Assembly: GCF_947259545.1 (NCBI RefSeq)
Contig: NZ_CAMYMK010000008.1
Coordinates: 558,001-622,000, forward strand
DNA length: 64,000 nt
Reading direction: 5' to 3'
Source: an uncultured Marinobacter sp.
GTDB lineage: Bacteria > Pseudomonadota > Gammaproteobacteria > Pseudomonadales > Oleiphilaceae
Made by a program: the position numbers and the translations under genes. Positions 18,790 through 27,130 of the stretch are shown piece after piece. The notes under the pieces are model-generated. The model did not search any database. It had not been told where the DNA came from and worked only from the letters and a program-made list of their open reading frames with translations. The stretch's first letter is position 1; each line of letters begins with the position of its first letter.

Positions 18790-19736
18790 GCAGCGACAGT
18801 GCCTACCACCCACACCAGCGTGGGTGTGACGGCCGCTCGCCAGCGCGGCGCAATCTCGAATTGCCGAACGGATGCGCTCAAGACCAGCATAGCGCCGATG
18901 CATACGAGCTGCCCCAGCTCGATACCCACGTTGAAACCGAGCAGATTGATCAGCAAGTCGCCGGAGCGCAGTCCCGAGTTTGCAAGTACGCCGGCAAAGC
19001 CCATGCCGTGTAGCAAGCCGAATCCCGTGGGCATCAGCATGACATTCGCCCAGCCCGGATTGGCCGGCAGGCCCCGGGACTTGAGGAGGCTCACAGCCAG
19101 GTACAGGATGCTGCCGGCTATCGCGAGTTCTGCCAGTGCCATTGGCACCCGGATCAGACCCAGCGTGACGGCGGCGAGGGTCAGACTGTGCCCCACGGTG
19201 AACAGAGTGGCCGCGATTACCAGTGCGCGGGTGCGGCCGAGATACAGCACCAGGCCAATGATGAACAACAGGTGATCCAGCCCGGCGAACAGGTGGCTCA
19301 GTCCGGAACTGACGGCGTGCGTAAACTGCTCGCCCGCCCCGGGTTGTTCGGCGATGTGGTAGGAGGGACGATTGCGATGCAACAGCACGGAGCGGCTTTT
19401 CCCGCTGGCCGGGATCAGGCGAAGCACTACATTGATTTCGGTCAGTTCTGCCCAGCCCACCAGCCCTTCAGGGAGCCCCTCGTTCTCGCAGTCGAGCTGC
19501 CAGCGTCTCCAGACGGCATCGTCCTCTCGCTCCGGCGGAAATTCCCGGGTCACGCGACACTGTGGTGGATAATCCGGTTCGCTGAGCGTCTGCGTCAGGT
19601 TCTGCTTCAGGCGGGCGATAACCCTGCCGCCGGAGTCCGCTTCCAGTTCAAGCAAGGCCGGCGCCATCGAGTGTCCCAAGACTGGTCCGGACCATATCAG
19701 AGCAAGTGCCAGCAGCACGCGGATGTATAAGTTCAC
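18750..19736 (-). CDS. HupE/UreJ-family membrane protein (first copy)
   Basis: 328 residues. A signal-like segment (about 1-22) is followed by a periplasmic domain (about 22-140) and six or so membrane helices. The family motifs are HLFAGLDHLLFIIGLVLYL, TVGHSLTLAAVTLGL, GLLHGMGFAGVL and LLGFNVGIELGQL. HupE/UreJ proteins are thought to move metals such as nickel or cobalt. The large soluble N-terminal domain is typical of the HupE/UreJ_2 branch, whose substrate is not established. The GTG start overlaps the ppiC-like stop by four bases. Its 3' end overlaps the hydrolase gene on the other strand. A second family member lies at 40789-41520. Confidence 0.82.
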   Translation of the reverse strand: MNLYIRVLLALALIWSGPVLGHSMAPALLELEADSGGRVIARLKQNLTQTLSEPDYPPQCRVTREFPPEREDDAVWRRWQLDCENEGLPEGLVGWAELTEINVVLRLIPASGKSRSVLLHRNRPSYHIAEQPGAGEQFTHAVSSGLSHLFAGLDHLLFIIGLVLYLGRTRALVIAATLFTVGHSLTLAAVTLGLIRVPMALAELAIAGSILYLAVSLLKSRGLPANPGWANVMLMPTGFGLLHGMGFAGVLANSGLRSGDLLINLLGFNVGIELGQLVCIGAMLVLSASVRQFEIAPRWRAAVTPTLVWVVGTVAAYWWWERTVELLI

Positions 19737-20656
19737 TGCTGTTCCTCCCCGCGTTTTTCTACGCCCCAGCGATAGCGTCCGCGCAAGTCAGCCAGTGCCA
19801 GCGCCAGGCGCTGTTCTTCTGACTCGATTTGCCGGGCAATGCGGGTTCGTTCCTGATCGAGAGCTGGAACCACATGCTTTCGTTCCGTTACCCGAACAAG
19901 GTGGTGACCATACGCGGAGCGCAGGGGACCCTCCCAGCGCCCGGTAGGCATCGTATTAACGTCGCGGGCAAAACCGGGGCCGAATTCACGGGCAATGTTC
20001 GGCTGATTGACTTGGCGGAAGTGATGGGCCTTGAGGAACGGATCCGACAGCTCAGCAGCCTCTTCCGGCGAGGCATGCTTCAGAAGCGCCAGTTCGGCCG
20101 GTTTGATCTCATCCTTGCGGAAGATATGGCTGAAGCTTAGTTTCAGAACAGGTTCCGGGGGCGTGGTTTCGGCGGTCGGTGTTGCTGCAGGGGCGCCGGC
20201 GAGCAGTGCCGACTCCATCAGCAACCGCAGGCGCTTTCGCATCACCGGATCGCGGCGATGCATATCCAGATTGTAGGCGGTTTCCAGTGCATCCTCATCG
20301 CTGCTCATACCGAGGAACTCGAGGTTCTGCTTCATCCGTCGCAGGATGACCTGGTCATTACGGTGCCAGCCACGGGCAATCGCCTCGGCGATCAGCATGT
20401 CCTCCAGTGCCACGTCTTCCAGCACCGCTGACATTTCGACGTCTGTCGGCGCGCGCCCCAGTTTCTGTGTCCATTGCTGGCGCAGACGATCCACTCGCGG
20501 CGCTTCGATGACGATCTGTGCCTGGGGAGTGGAAGGCGTCAACCACTGTGCGTCAGCGGCATAAAGCAGTCCGCCCAACAGCAGGAAGCCCGGCAGGGGA
20601 TGGCGCGCTAGCATCTGAGCCAGGCGCCGCAACCAGGAGTGTCGAGTACCGGTCAT
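19733..20656 (-). CDS. Membrane-anchored parvulin-type peptidyl-prolyl isomerase
   Basis: 307 residues from the ATG at 20656, which overlaps the upstream gene stop as ATGA. One N-terminal membrane segment (PLPGFLLLGGLLYAADAQW) is followed by a helical SurA-like part (about 45-150). A PpiC/rotamase domain follows (about 165-270) with FSHIFR, EFGPGFARDV and GPLRSAYGHHLVRVTERK. A charged C-terminal helix closes the protein. It should assist folding of exported proteins. Tight coupling to DUF3604 and HupE/UreJ genes suggests a dedicated client in this operon, possibly the HupE periplasmic domain or the DUF3604 lipoprotein. That client relation is inference. Confidence 0.82.
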   Translation of the reverse strand: MTGTRHSWLRRLAQMLARHPLPGFLLLGGLLYAADAQWLTPSTPQAQIVIEAPRVDRLRQQWTQKLGRAPTDVEMSAVLEDVALEDMLIAEAIARGWHRNDQVILRRMKQNLEFLGMSSDEDALETAYNLDMHRRDPVMRKRLRLLMESALLAGAPAATPTAETTPPEPVLKLSFSHIFRKDEIKPAELALLKHASPEEAAELSDPFLKAHHFRQVNQPNIAREFGPGFARDVNTMPTGRWEGPLRSAYGHHLVRVTERKHVVPALDQERTRIARQIESEEQRLALALADLRGRYRWGVEKRGEEQQ

Positions 20657-22683
20657 TGTTTGTACCAGATCGGCGACGCCCAGGCCCGTTCCTGCACCGT
20701 GGCAGGCGCTTCCGCTACGCAGCATGCTGCCCACTCGGCAGGCGGATCACTGCAATCCAGATCCTCAGGCGCCGCAAGACACTGCCGTGTTTGCCAGCGA
20801 CAGGTTGGTTGCTCCACAACCCGGGAATAGTAAAACGCGTTTTGTGACGCGTCGAAATCCGGATCGTCCCACACGGCGCACAACTGTGCCGGTCCGCTAC
20901 CGGAAACGGAACAGTCGGACGTGTCGACCTGCCAATCGCTTTGCGCGGCGCCGGCCACGTCATAGACCTGCTGCCGGGTCACCGGGTTCCCGGATTCGTC
21001 CTTCTCTACCCAACCCTTGATAACCTGCAAGCGTGCCAGGGGTACTGCAGTTGTCCGGTCGTTCTCTCGGGGCCAGGCGTCGGCAGCAGCCCAGATTGCC
21101 AGGCGAGGGCGACCCTGACCGGCGTGTAGTTCACTGCCCATAGGCACGCCACCGGCATCACCCCGGCGCACGAAACTCTCGCCGCTGCCCGCACACATGT
21201 TTTCCGGCAGGCCGCTGGCATTGCCGCCGAACATGCGCAGTTGCATCCGCGGTCCGCTGGTGGCGTAGGTTTCCTTGCGCTTGAAGGCGTCAAAAAGTGC
21301 ATCACGGGTGTTTTCCTCGGCCCAGGCGACGGCCAGCCCGCCGGGGTTATTGTACCAATCGTCTTTGACACCACGTACCGGCGGCACATCCCGATGGCCG
21401 GGGAAGTTCTGTTCATCCACGGAGCCGGGCAGGCCGAAGTGGCTGTCCGTACTGGCAATGAAACCGTATTGGAAGGGGTTGGCACCGTATTGCTGCTCGA
21501 ACAACAGGCCCTGCTTCAGACCGTAGCGAACGGTGTTGGTGCGGGCCGGCGCTGTCGGCAATGGATTGACCCCAAGGAAGAACTCCATAAAGTTCGTCGA
21601 CGGCAACTTCTCGAAGTCGCACAGCGGATCATCCTCGCTGGCGCCCGGGGCCCTATTGCATTCAGAATCGCCTTTGACCTGGAAGATCTCGATCAGTGGC
21701 TCCGCCCGGCGTCTTTCATCAACGTCATAGCCATCCTCTTCGGGCGAGAGAAACATGCGGCCGTTGGACAGGTTGGAGTTGTGCGGAATCGTGAGGTACT
21801 CGCAGTCACCGTTACAGATTTCGTCCAGTTGCCGCCACAGATCCGGGGGCGTGGGCGCCTCGTAGACGCTGATCGGCCTTTCTGGTACCTCATTGCCTCG
21901 GAATATCACGTTACGGTGGAGGTTGTCACTTTGTGGCGACAAGGTGTACTCATAGGCATTGAAGGTGGTGAAGCAGCCCGGCTGATTGAAGCGCTCATTC
22001 TGTAGCAGAATATCTTGCCAGGGGCTGCGGGCAGCTGCCTCGCACTTCTCCCCGAGCGGACCACAGTAGAGTGGCCTTTGTGCCTGCGGTTCGGTCAGAT
22101 AACCAAGATTGCCGGGCTCTGGTTCGGGAAAAATAGCTGGGCTGAAGGCCGCCCAGCCACCGCCGAATAACAGGAATCCCATCTCCTTGTCCTCCCGGTA
22201 AACCACACATTCCGGCGAGTTGTAAGCGACAGTGTCGATTGTCGGATCGGTACACAGCTGTTGCTCGCCCAGCCATTCGCCGTGGTCGGTGATTGCGGCA
22301 AAATCCAGTGGCCGATCAATCTGGTGGGGCGGTATCAGTGAGTTGCCGGCTTCATCGTAGGGTGGCGCGGCGACCGGCTCTCCCAGGGCAAAGCGATAGG
22401 CGTCTTCAGGCTTGAGCCGGGTGGCGACCGCGTCAAGGGAGTACTCGGTGTGCAAATGCAGTTCCCCGAAATACGCATTACGCAGTGAATTCGGCGGTGG
22501 TGGTTCGCAGGCGACAGGTTGGCTGTTATTCCCGGGGCCGGAATCGGTCAGATCGGTGGTTTGCTCAGAGTCGACCACGCCGTCCGATTGCTGAGGAGGA
22601 TTGTTACTATCTCCCCCGCACCCAGCCAGCATTGACGTGATGACTAACCCGGCCAGCGCTAACCGGTATTGAAAGATCGACAT
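20653..22683 (-). CDS. DUF3604 lipoprotein (PHP-like metal-dependent fold)
   Basis: 676 residues. Signal peptide with lipobox SMLAGC (Cys22) and a Gln/Asp/Ser-rich linker. The DUF3604 domain starts near residue 67 with YFGELHLHTEYSLDA, followed by DFAAITDHGEWLG. Later segments include the TIPHNSN and GFIASTDSHFGLPG stretches. The His and Asp residues resemble the metal ligands of PHP phosphoesterases, so a metal-dependent hydrolase at the outer or inner membrane is plausible. No activity is established for the family as far as I know. It is the first gene of the three-gene minus-strand operon with ppiC- and hupE-like genes. Confidence 0.85.
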   Translation of the reverse strand: MSIFQYRLALAGLVITSMLAGCGGDSNNPPQQSDGVVDSEQTTDLTDSGPGNNSQPVACEPPPPNSLRNAYFGELHLHTEYSLDAVATRLKPEDAYRFALGEPVAAPPYDEAGNSLIPPHQIDRPLDFAAITDHGEWLGEQQLCTDPTIDTVAYNSPECVVYREDKEMGFLLFGGGWAAFSPAIFPEPEPGNLGYLTEPQAQRPLYCGPLGEKCEAAARSPWQDILLQNERFNQPGCFTTFNAYEYTLSPQSDNLHRNVIFRGNEVPERPISVYEAPTPPDLWRQLDEICNGDCEYLTIPHNSNLSNGRMFLSPEEDGYDVDERRRAEPLIEIFQVKGDSECNRAPGASEDDPLCDFEKLPSTNFMEFFLGVNPLPTAPARTNTVRYGLKQGLLFEQQYGANPFQYGFIASTDSHFGLPGSVDEQNFPGHRDVPPVRGVKDDWYNNPGGLAVAWAEENTRDALFDAFKRKETYATSGPRMQLRMFGGNASGLPENMCAGSGESFVRRGDAGGVPMGSELHAGQGRPRLAIWAAADAWPRENDRTTAVPLARLQVIKGWVEKDESGNPVTRQQVYDVAGAAQSDWQVDTSDCSVSGSGPAQLCAVWDDPDFDASQNAFYYSRVVEQPTCRWQTRQCLAAPEDLDCSDPPAEWAACCVAEAPATVQERAWASPIWYKQ

Positions 22684-22963
22684 GCGGTTTTCCTTGTTAT
22701 TCGGTGCTCAATGCTGAGAATCTTTCACGTTAACTCAGGTGAGTCAATTCTGGTGGGGTACTTTGGCCTTGTTGGCCAGATGGCTCTATCACGACTGCCC
22801 CTTCTGATGACCGGCCGTGATCAATTGGTGACCTTGGTTGGCCTCACATGACTTTCCCAATGAAAAGTAACTCAATTAGGTTAATTTAAGTCGGCAAATA
22901 GTGATCCTGTCTTGTCCTTGCGAGCGAACAGGCAGATCAATAGCTGGCAACTGCGATTAAGCG

Positions 22964-23116
22964 ATGTTTTCGATGAACCTGGAATCCGGCCAAAGGCGCT
23001 GGGTGGTTCGGAGGGATATCAGCTCTGAGCTCAGGGCCGCAGAACAGTTGATTCAAGATGGGTTGCTTGAAAATGCCTATTCAGCGATGGAGAATGCCTG
23101 CTCTCTGATCGAATGA
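22964..23116 (+). CDS. Possible 50-residue hypothetical protein
   Basis: A complete small frame from ATG 22964 to TGA 23116 with a protein-like composition (MFSMNLESGQRRWVVRRDIS, then an amphipathic helix with AAEQLIQDGLLENAYSAMEN). It ends 46 bases before the TetR gene, on the same strand. There is no clear ribosome site and I recognise no family, so it may be chance. The rest of 22684-23162 shows no other gene; it should hold the promoter of the minus-strand DUF3604 operon. Confidence 0.3.
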   Translation: MFSMNLESGQRRWVVRRDISSELRAAEQLIQDGLLENAYSAMENACSLIE

Positions 23117-23162
23117 TTCCAAATGGCAAGCAGCCCACTGATTATCATGTACCGGGAGAAAC

Positions 23163-23798
23163 ATGAAGAAAGACGTCGCAGGCTCACTCGTATCTACCGG
23201 TATCAGGTTGATTGCAAAGAGAGGCTCCCAGGTGTCTCTCCGTGAAATACAGCGTAAGGCTGGCGTGTTGAATGAAGGGGCCATACGTTATCACTTTGGC
23301 CGAAGAGAGAACTTCATCGCCGCCTGTATGCGGGATATCTCGAATCGTTTCGGGGCCATTACAGTCACTCAGTTTGCGGCTTTTGAGCAGCTGAAAAGTG
23401 AACGCGCTGTTACTGTCAAAGACGTCTCGGAAGCGCTGGTGAAGTCCCTGCACAGCTTTCTGATTCAGGACAAGGACAGTGTCTGGTTTATGGCTCGTAT
23501 GATTCGGGAAGAAGGCAGTCTTGGTCAGGACCTTCTGATCACCTGTTTTGGCCCGATGATCTGGCGATTGGAGGAGGAGCTTAAACTCCTTCTTCCCCAT
23601 AAGCAGCCTGCGATGTTGAGGCTGCACCTTTTCCTTGCGATCAACAGCACACTCAATGGCATGGTCGACCAGGATCTTCTGTGGCGACTGCCCGGCCTTG
23701 CCGGGGAGGACCGTTTTCGGCTGAACCCGGAGGAATTCGCCAACGGCTTTCTTCAGTATATTACGGCGGGAATGAGCATTGAGGAGGAACCAATGTAA
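23163..23798 (+). CDS. TetR/AcrR-family transcriptional regulator
   Basis: 211 residues. The N-terminal DNA-binding domain (about 8-55) reads STGIRLIAKRGSQVSLREIQRKAGVLNEGAIRYHFGRRENFIAACM, with the usual helix-turn-helix and the YHF recognition segment. The rest is an all-helical ligand-binding and dimer domain. GGGAGA lies just upstream of the ATG. It is not clearly linked to a target. The divergent DUF3604 operon begins 479 bases away, and the FN3 lipoprotein lies 307 bases downstream. Confidence 0.85.
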   Translation: MKKDVAGSLVSTGIRLIAKRGSQVSLREIQRKAGVLNEGAIRYHFGRRENFIAACMRDISNRFGAITVTQFAAFEQLKSERAVTVKDVSEALVKSLHSFLIQDKDSVWFMARMIREEGSLGQDLLITCFGPMIWRLEEELKLLLPHKQPAMLRLHLFLAINSTLNGMVDQDLLWRLPGLAGEDRFRLNPEEFANGFLQYITAGMSIEEEPM

Positions 23799-24105
23799 GT
23801 ACCCCGCCAGGACCGGGATGGTAAGCTTCCGCTTCTCCGTACTAACAGTTTGCTCGTGTTGTAACAAGTTTCTCACCGTTTTTCAGATTTTCTGTCGTTT
23901 TTTGTTGCTTTTTGTAGCCCTCTCCCCCTCTATTTTTGCCAATCAGGCAAAAAATTGCTCAAAAAATCAGTACCTTCCTGAAAGTCATTACCACAACCTG
24001 ACGAAAATTTGACCATTTCGTAATTAGAAATGTGGAACCTTTCCGTGGATACTTGCACGCGTTTTATACAATTTCACAATTCCGACGAGATACTGGTGAA
24101 TAAAT
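23799..24105 (+). other. AT-rich intergenic region
   Basis: 307 bases, richer in A+T than its neighbours, with no gene supported. It presumably carries the promoter of the lipoprotein gene at 24106. I could not assign convincing -35/-10 boxes or a terminator. Confidence 0.5.
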
Positions 24106-24504
24106 ATGGTGAAACGCGTCATTAAAATGTCAAAGGCATGGATTGCCGCGTTGTTTATCGGAGTTATCCTGACAGGCTGTGGGGGTGGCTCTTCCAGCGG
24201 TACTTCCGCTTCCGGTGCTATTGGTGATTCCGGGGTCAGATCCGCAGACTTGAGCTGGAACGCGCCGATGACTCGGGTAAATAACGAGTCCCTGTCGATG
24301 GGAGAGTTGTCCGGCTACATCATCAGCTACGGTAAGGATCCCGAAAACCTGACCGAAAAGGTACGCATTAACGGTGCGGACACCATGGAGTACACCGTTA
24401 CCAACCTGGACAGCGGCACGTGGTACTTCGCCATTCAGGTAGAGGATGTAGATGGTTTGCTCAGCGAGCCGTCACAGCCTGTCAGCAAATCAATCCAGGG
24501 ATAA
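24106..24504 (+). CDS. Small lipoprotein with one fibronectin type III domain
   Basis: 132 residues. Signal peptide with lipobox GVILTGC, then a Gly/Ser linker. A single FN3-like beta sandwich (about 46-130) has LSWNAPMTRVNNESL, LSGYIISYGKDPENL, YTVTNLDSGTWYFAIQVEDVDG and LSEPSQPVSKSI, the usual FN3 core pattern. An internal ATG at 24127 is an alternative start and would give a more compact signal peptide. It is probably a surface or periplasmic binding protein. It converges on the kinase gene with only 13 bases between stops. Confidence 0.75.
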   Translation: MVKRVIKMSKAWIAALFIGVILTGCGGGSSSGTSASGAIGDSGVRSADLSWNAPMTRVNNESLSMGELSGYIISYGKDPENLTEKVRINGADTMEYTVTNLDSGTWYFAIQVEDVDGLLSEPSQPVSKSIQG

Positions 24505-24517
24505 TCTGTAGAGCTTT

Positions 24518-27097
24518 TCAGGAATGACCGAGGGGGTTGGTCACCGGCAGTTTGATAGTAAATGCCGAGCCTTCCCCGATCTCTGAAGATACACTGATTT
24601 CACCCCGGTGTTTTTCTACCACCACATTCACGAAAGACAGGCCCAGACCGGTACCGCGGTTTCCGGACAGCTCGCTGCTTTTTTGCCGTCGGTATCTGTC
24701 GAACAGGTGAGGGAGCTCGTCCGGTGCGATACCGCTGCCTTCATCGCTGACGGTCAGACACGCCTGGTGACCGGCGAGGAATACCTGAATGTTCACTGTG
24801 GAGCCGCTGGGGCTGTACTGGACCGCATTGGTTAACAGGTTAATGACGGCCCGTTCCAGAAGCTCCGCATTGCCCCTGAGCCAGAGATCTTCCGTGCCCT
24901 GCAATACCAGCTGGATACCCTTTTCCGCGGCCTGTTCACTGACGCTGTCACGGGCGTTTTCGACGATGGCCAGGAATTCGCATTCGTAGAACCGGGTTTC
25001 GGTCAGCTGCTCTGCCCGGGCCAGTTGCACAAATTCCTCTGCCAGGTGATAGCTTCGGCGTGCGAGCCGACCAAGCTGCTCAAGCTGGGCGGGTTCAATA
25101 TGCCCGGGGTTGCGCTTCAGTTGTTCAATGAGAGCAAGTTGGGACACCAATGGCGACCTGACATCGTGGGAGATAAAGTCGATGGCTTCGCGGTGCTGCC
25201 GTTGCTGTGCCCGTAGTTCCGAGATGTCGGAGATATTGGCGATAATGCCGTTTTGCTGGCTTTCAGGCAGCGAGAATGGCGCAAAATGAATCAGGAAATC
25301 TTTTTCCCGAATACGCAGGTCCACCGTCCGGCTCTGATTCAGGGTGAGCGTCTCGGATACCGTCTCATGCCAGGGAGGGGTCTCCCGGGGATCGTGGCCC
25401 TCCAGTAGCCGGGTCAGGGGAAGTCCGCTGAGGCTCGGCATGGGTTCCTGAAACCATTCCTCTATATGCCCGTTGGCAAAGCGGATCACGCCCAGTTCAT
25501 CGGTCACAATGATGCCGTCAGGCATTCGTTCGAAACTGCGCCGGATGAACTGCTGCATATTGTTCATGCGGTCCGTAGCAAGCCTTACCCGTTCGATTCG
25601 GGCGGAAATATTCTCCCGAGGCTGCGTGGGTTTAAGGTTGGTGCCTTCTGATGCCAGTGAGAGTCTGCGCAAATAACGTTGTATCGCTTCCCGGCTGATG
25701 TCATTGGGCAGTAACAGGCCAAGAGTGTAATCCCTGCCGCAGCGCCGCATGCTGATCCAGCTTTGATTGCCGGCGTGAATCCATTGCCCCGGTTCCAGAG
25801 TGGGAACATCGTCTGCGGTCAGTCGGCAAGTCGAATAAACCTCGCTCCCTTCGGACAGCCACCAGCCTTCCGGTTGCAGCAGCGCCTGTAGGTGTTCGAG
25901 CAACTGGGTGGGGTGGCGCCGTGAGGGCTCCGGCAGGTTGATTTGTGGGCCACGGGCCAGATCGTCCAGCTGTCGATTGAGAAAGCGATTGGTCATCGCC
26001 AGCCTCAGGGCGCTGGCGAGCGGGCACGCCAGGAGCGGCATCAGCAAGGCGTGGGACACAGGTAGCCACACTTCAGCACTATGTAGCAGCGCCGTGTAAC
26101 TCACGATCAGGACGATCGCGACGGCAAGGCACAGGCCCAGGCTCCTTGCGGGGCGCATTCTTGGTAAAACCAGTGACAACAGCACGATGACCACGACGGC
26201 AATGGCCAGGGATGCTTCCTGGGGGAGCCGTTTGATCAGTTCATCGTTGGTAAGGGCGGAATAGCTGTTGGCATGAAATTCAACGCCCGCCATGGGCCGA
26301 TTGAGGCCCGAGAAAGGCGTTGGCAGTATGTCGCCGAATCCCGGCGCGGTTGCGCCGACAAAAATGGTCTTGCCCTTGAATAGGGCTGGGCTCGGAGGAG
26401 CTTCCAGCACTTCCGTGTAGGAGTAGGTGGGCAATGTCCCGCCTCTGCCCGCCATGGGTATGGCACGATAATGTTTGCGTACATTCATGAAGGCGGGGGG
26501 CGCAACATTGCCGCTCGGGCTGTCGATATACCTTTGGCGATCTGAGGCAGCTACTGCAAGGCTGGGCCAAAGCTCGTCACCCAGGCCGTTAAGCAGGTAT
26601 AGCCCCCTTGCCACGCCGTCTTCGTCAAGCTCTACGTGGGCATGCCCAAGGGCAGAGGCAGCCGCTGCCAGGGAGCTGGTTGGCAGTTGTTCGCTGATCA
26701 GATAGTTATGGGAAGGTGGCGACAGGTGCAGTGGTAGTATCACCCTGCCGTGCCGCTTCATGGCGGCCGCCAGGTCCGGGTCCCCGGTTGAGGGCTCGGG
26801 GAACAGAATATCGAATACGATGGTTTCCGCTCCGGCCTCGTCCAGTTTCTCGATCAGTCTGGCGTGGGTGTCTCGGGGCCAGGGCCACCGTCCGAGGCGG
26901 TCCAGGCTCTTTTCATCGATGGCAATGATAACGACATCGTCGTCCACCGGGGCAGGGCTGGACGTGATCTGGGTGTCGTAGAGCCAGTAATCAATGCGCT
27001 GGGGGAATGAGGTTGCCTGCAAAAAAAGCAGAATGGCAAGCAATGGAAGGCCCAGGGTCAGGGGTGTCGTTTTTATTGGCATCCAATCCAGTGTCAT
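24518..27097 (-). CDS. CHASE2-domain sensor histidine kinase
   Basis: 859 residues. One N-terminal membrane helix, then a periplasmic CHASE2 sensor (about 35-290; VVIIAIDEKSLDRLGRWPWPRD and ETIVFDILFPEP). A group of three membrane helices (about 295-375) and a PAS domain (about 525-630; GIIVTDELGVIRFANGHIEEWF) follow. The phospho-acceptor is His644 in FISHDVRSPL, followed by an HATPase domain with LLTNAVQYSP, DEGSGI and GTGLGLS. All catalytic boxes are present. It is the last gene of the operon regulator-FecR-kinase (33-base gap to the FecR gene). The partner is almost certainly the OmpR-type regulator at 28779-29504. Confidence 0.9.
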   Translation of the reverse strand: MTLDWMPIKTTPLTLGLPLLAILLFLQATSFPQRIDYWLYDTQITSSPAPVDDDVVIIAIDEKSLDRLGRWPWPRDTHARLIEKLDEAGAETIVFDILFPEPSTGDPDLAAAMKRHGRVILPLHLSPPSHNYLISEQLPTSSLAAAASALGHAHVELDEDGVARGLYLLNGLGDELWPSLAVAASDRQRYIDSPSGNVAPPAFMNVRKHYRAIPMAGRGGTLPTYSYTEVLEAPPSPALFKGKTIFVGATAPGFGDILPTPFSGLNRPMAGVEFHANSYSALTNDELIKRLPQEASLAIAVVVIVLLSLVLPRMRPARSLGLCLAVAIVLIVSYTALLHSAEVWLPVSHALLMPLLACPLASALRLAMTNRFLNRQLDDLARGPQINLPEPSRRHPTQLLEHLQALLQPEGWWLSEGSEVYSTCRLTADDVPTLEPGQWIHAGNQSWISMRRCGRDYTLGLLLPNDISREAIQRYLRRLSLASEGTNLKPTQPRENISARIERVRLATDRMNNMQQFIRRSFERMPDGIIVTDELGVIRFANGHIEEWFQEPMPSLSGLPLTRLLEGHDPRETPPWHETVSETLTLNQSRTVDLRIREKDFLIHFAPFSLPESQQNGIIANISDISELRAQQRQHREAIDFISHDVRSPLVSQLALIEQLKRNPGHIEPAQLEQLGRLARRSYHLAEEFVQLARAEQLTETRFYECEFLAIVENARDSVSEQAAEKGIQLVLQGTEDLWLRGNAELLERAVINLLTNAVQYSPSGSTVNIQVFLAGHQACLTVSDEGSGIAPDELPHLFDRYRRQKSSELSGNRGTGLGLSFVNVVVEKHRGEISVSSEIGEGSAFTIKLPVTNPLGHS

Positions 27098-27130
27098 GAG
27101 CCCTGCTGTCAGATCTATAAGTAAGTTGGA

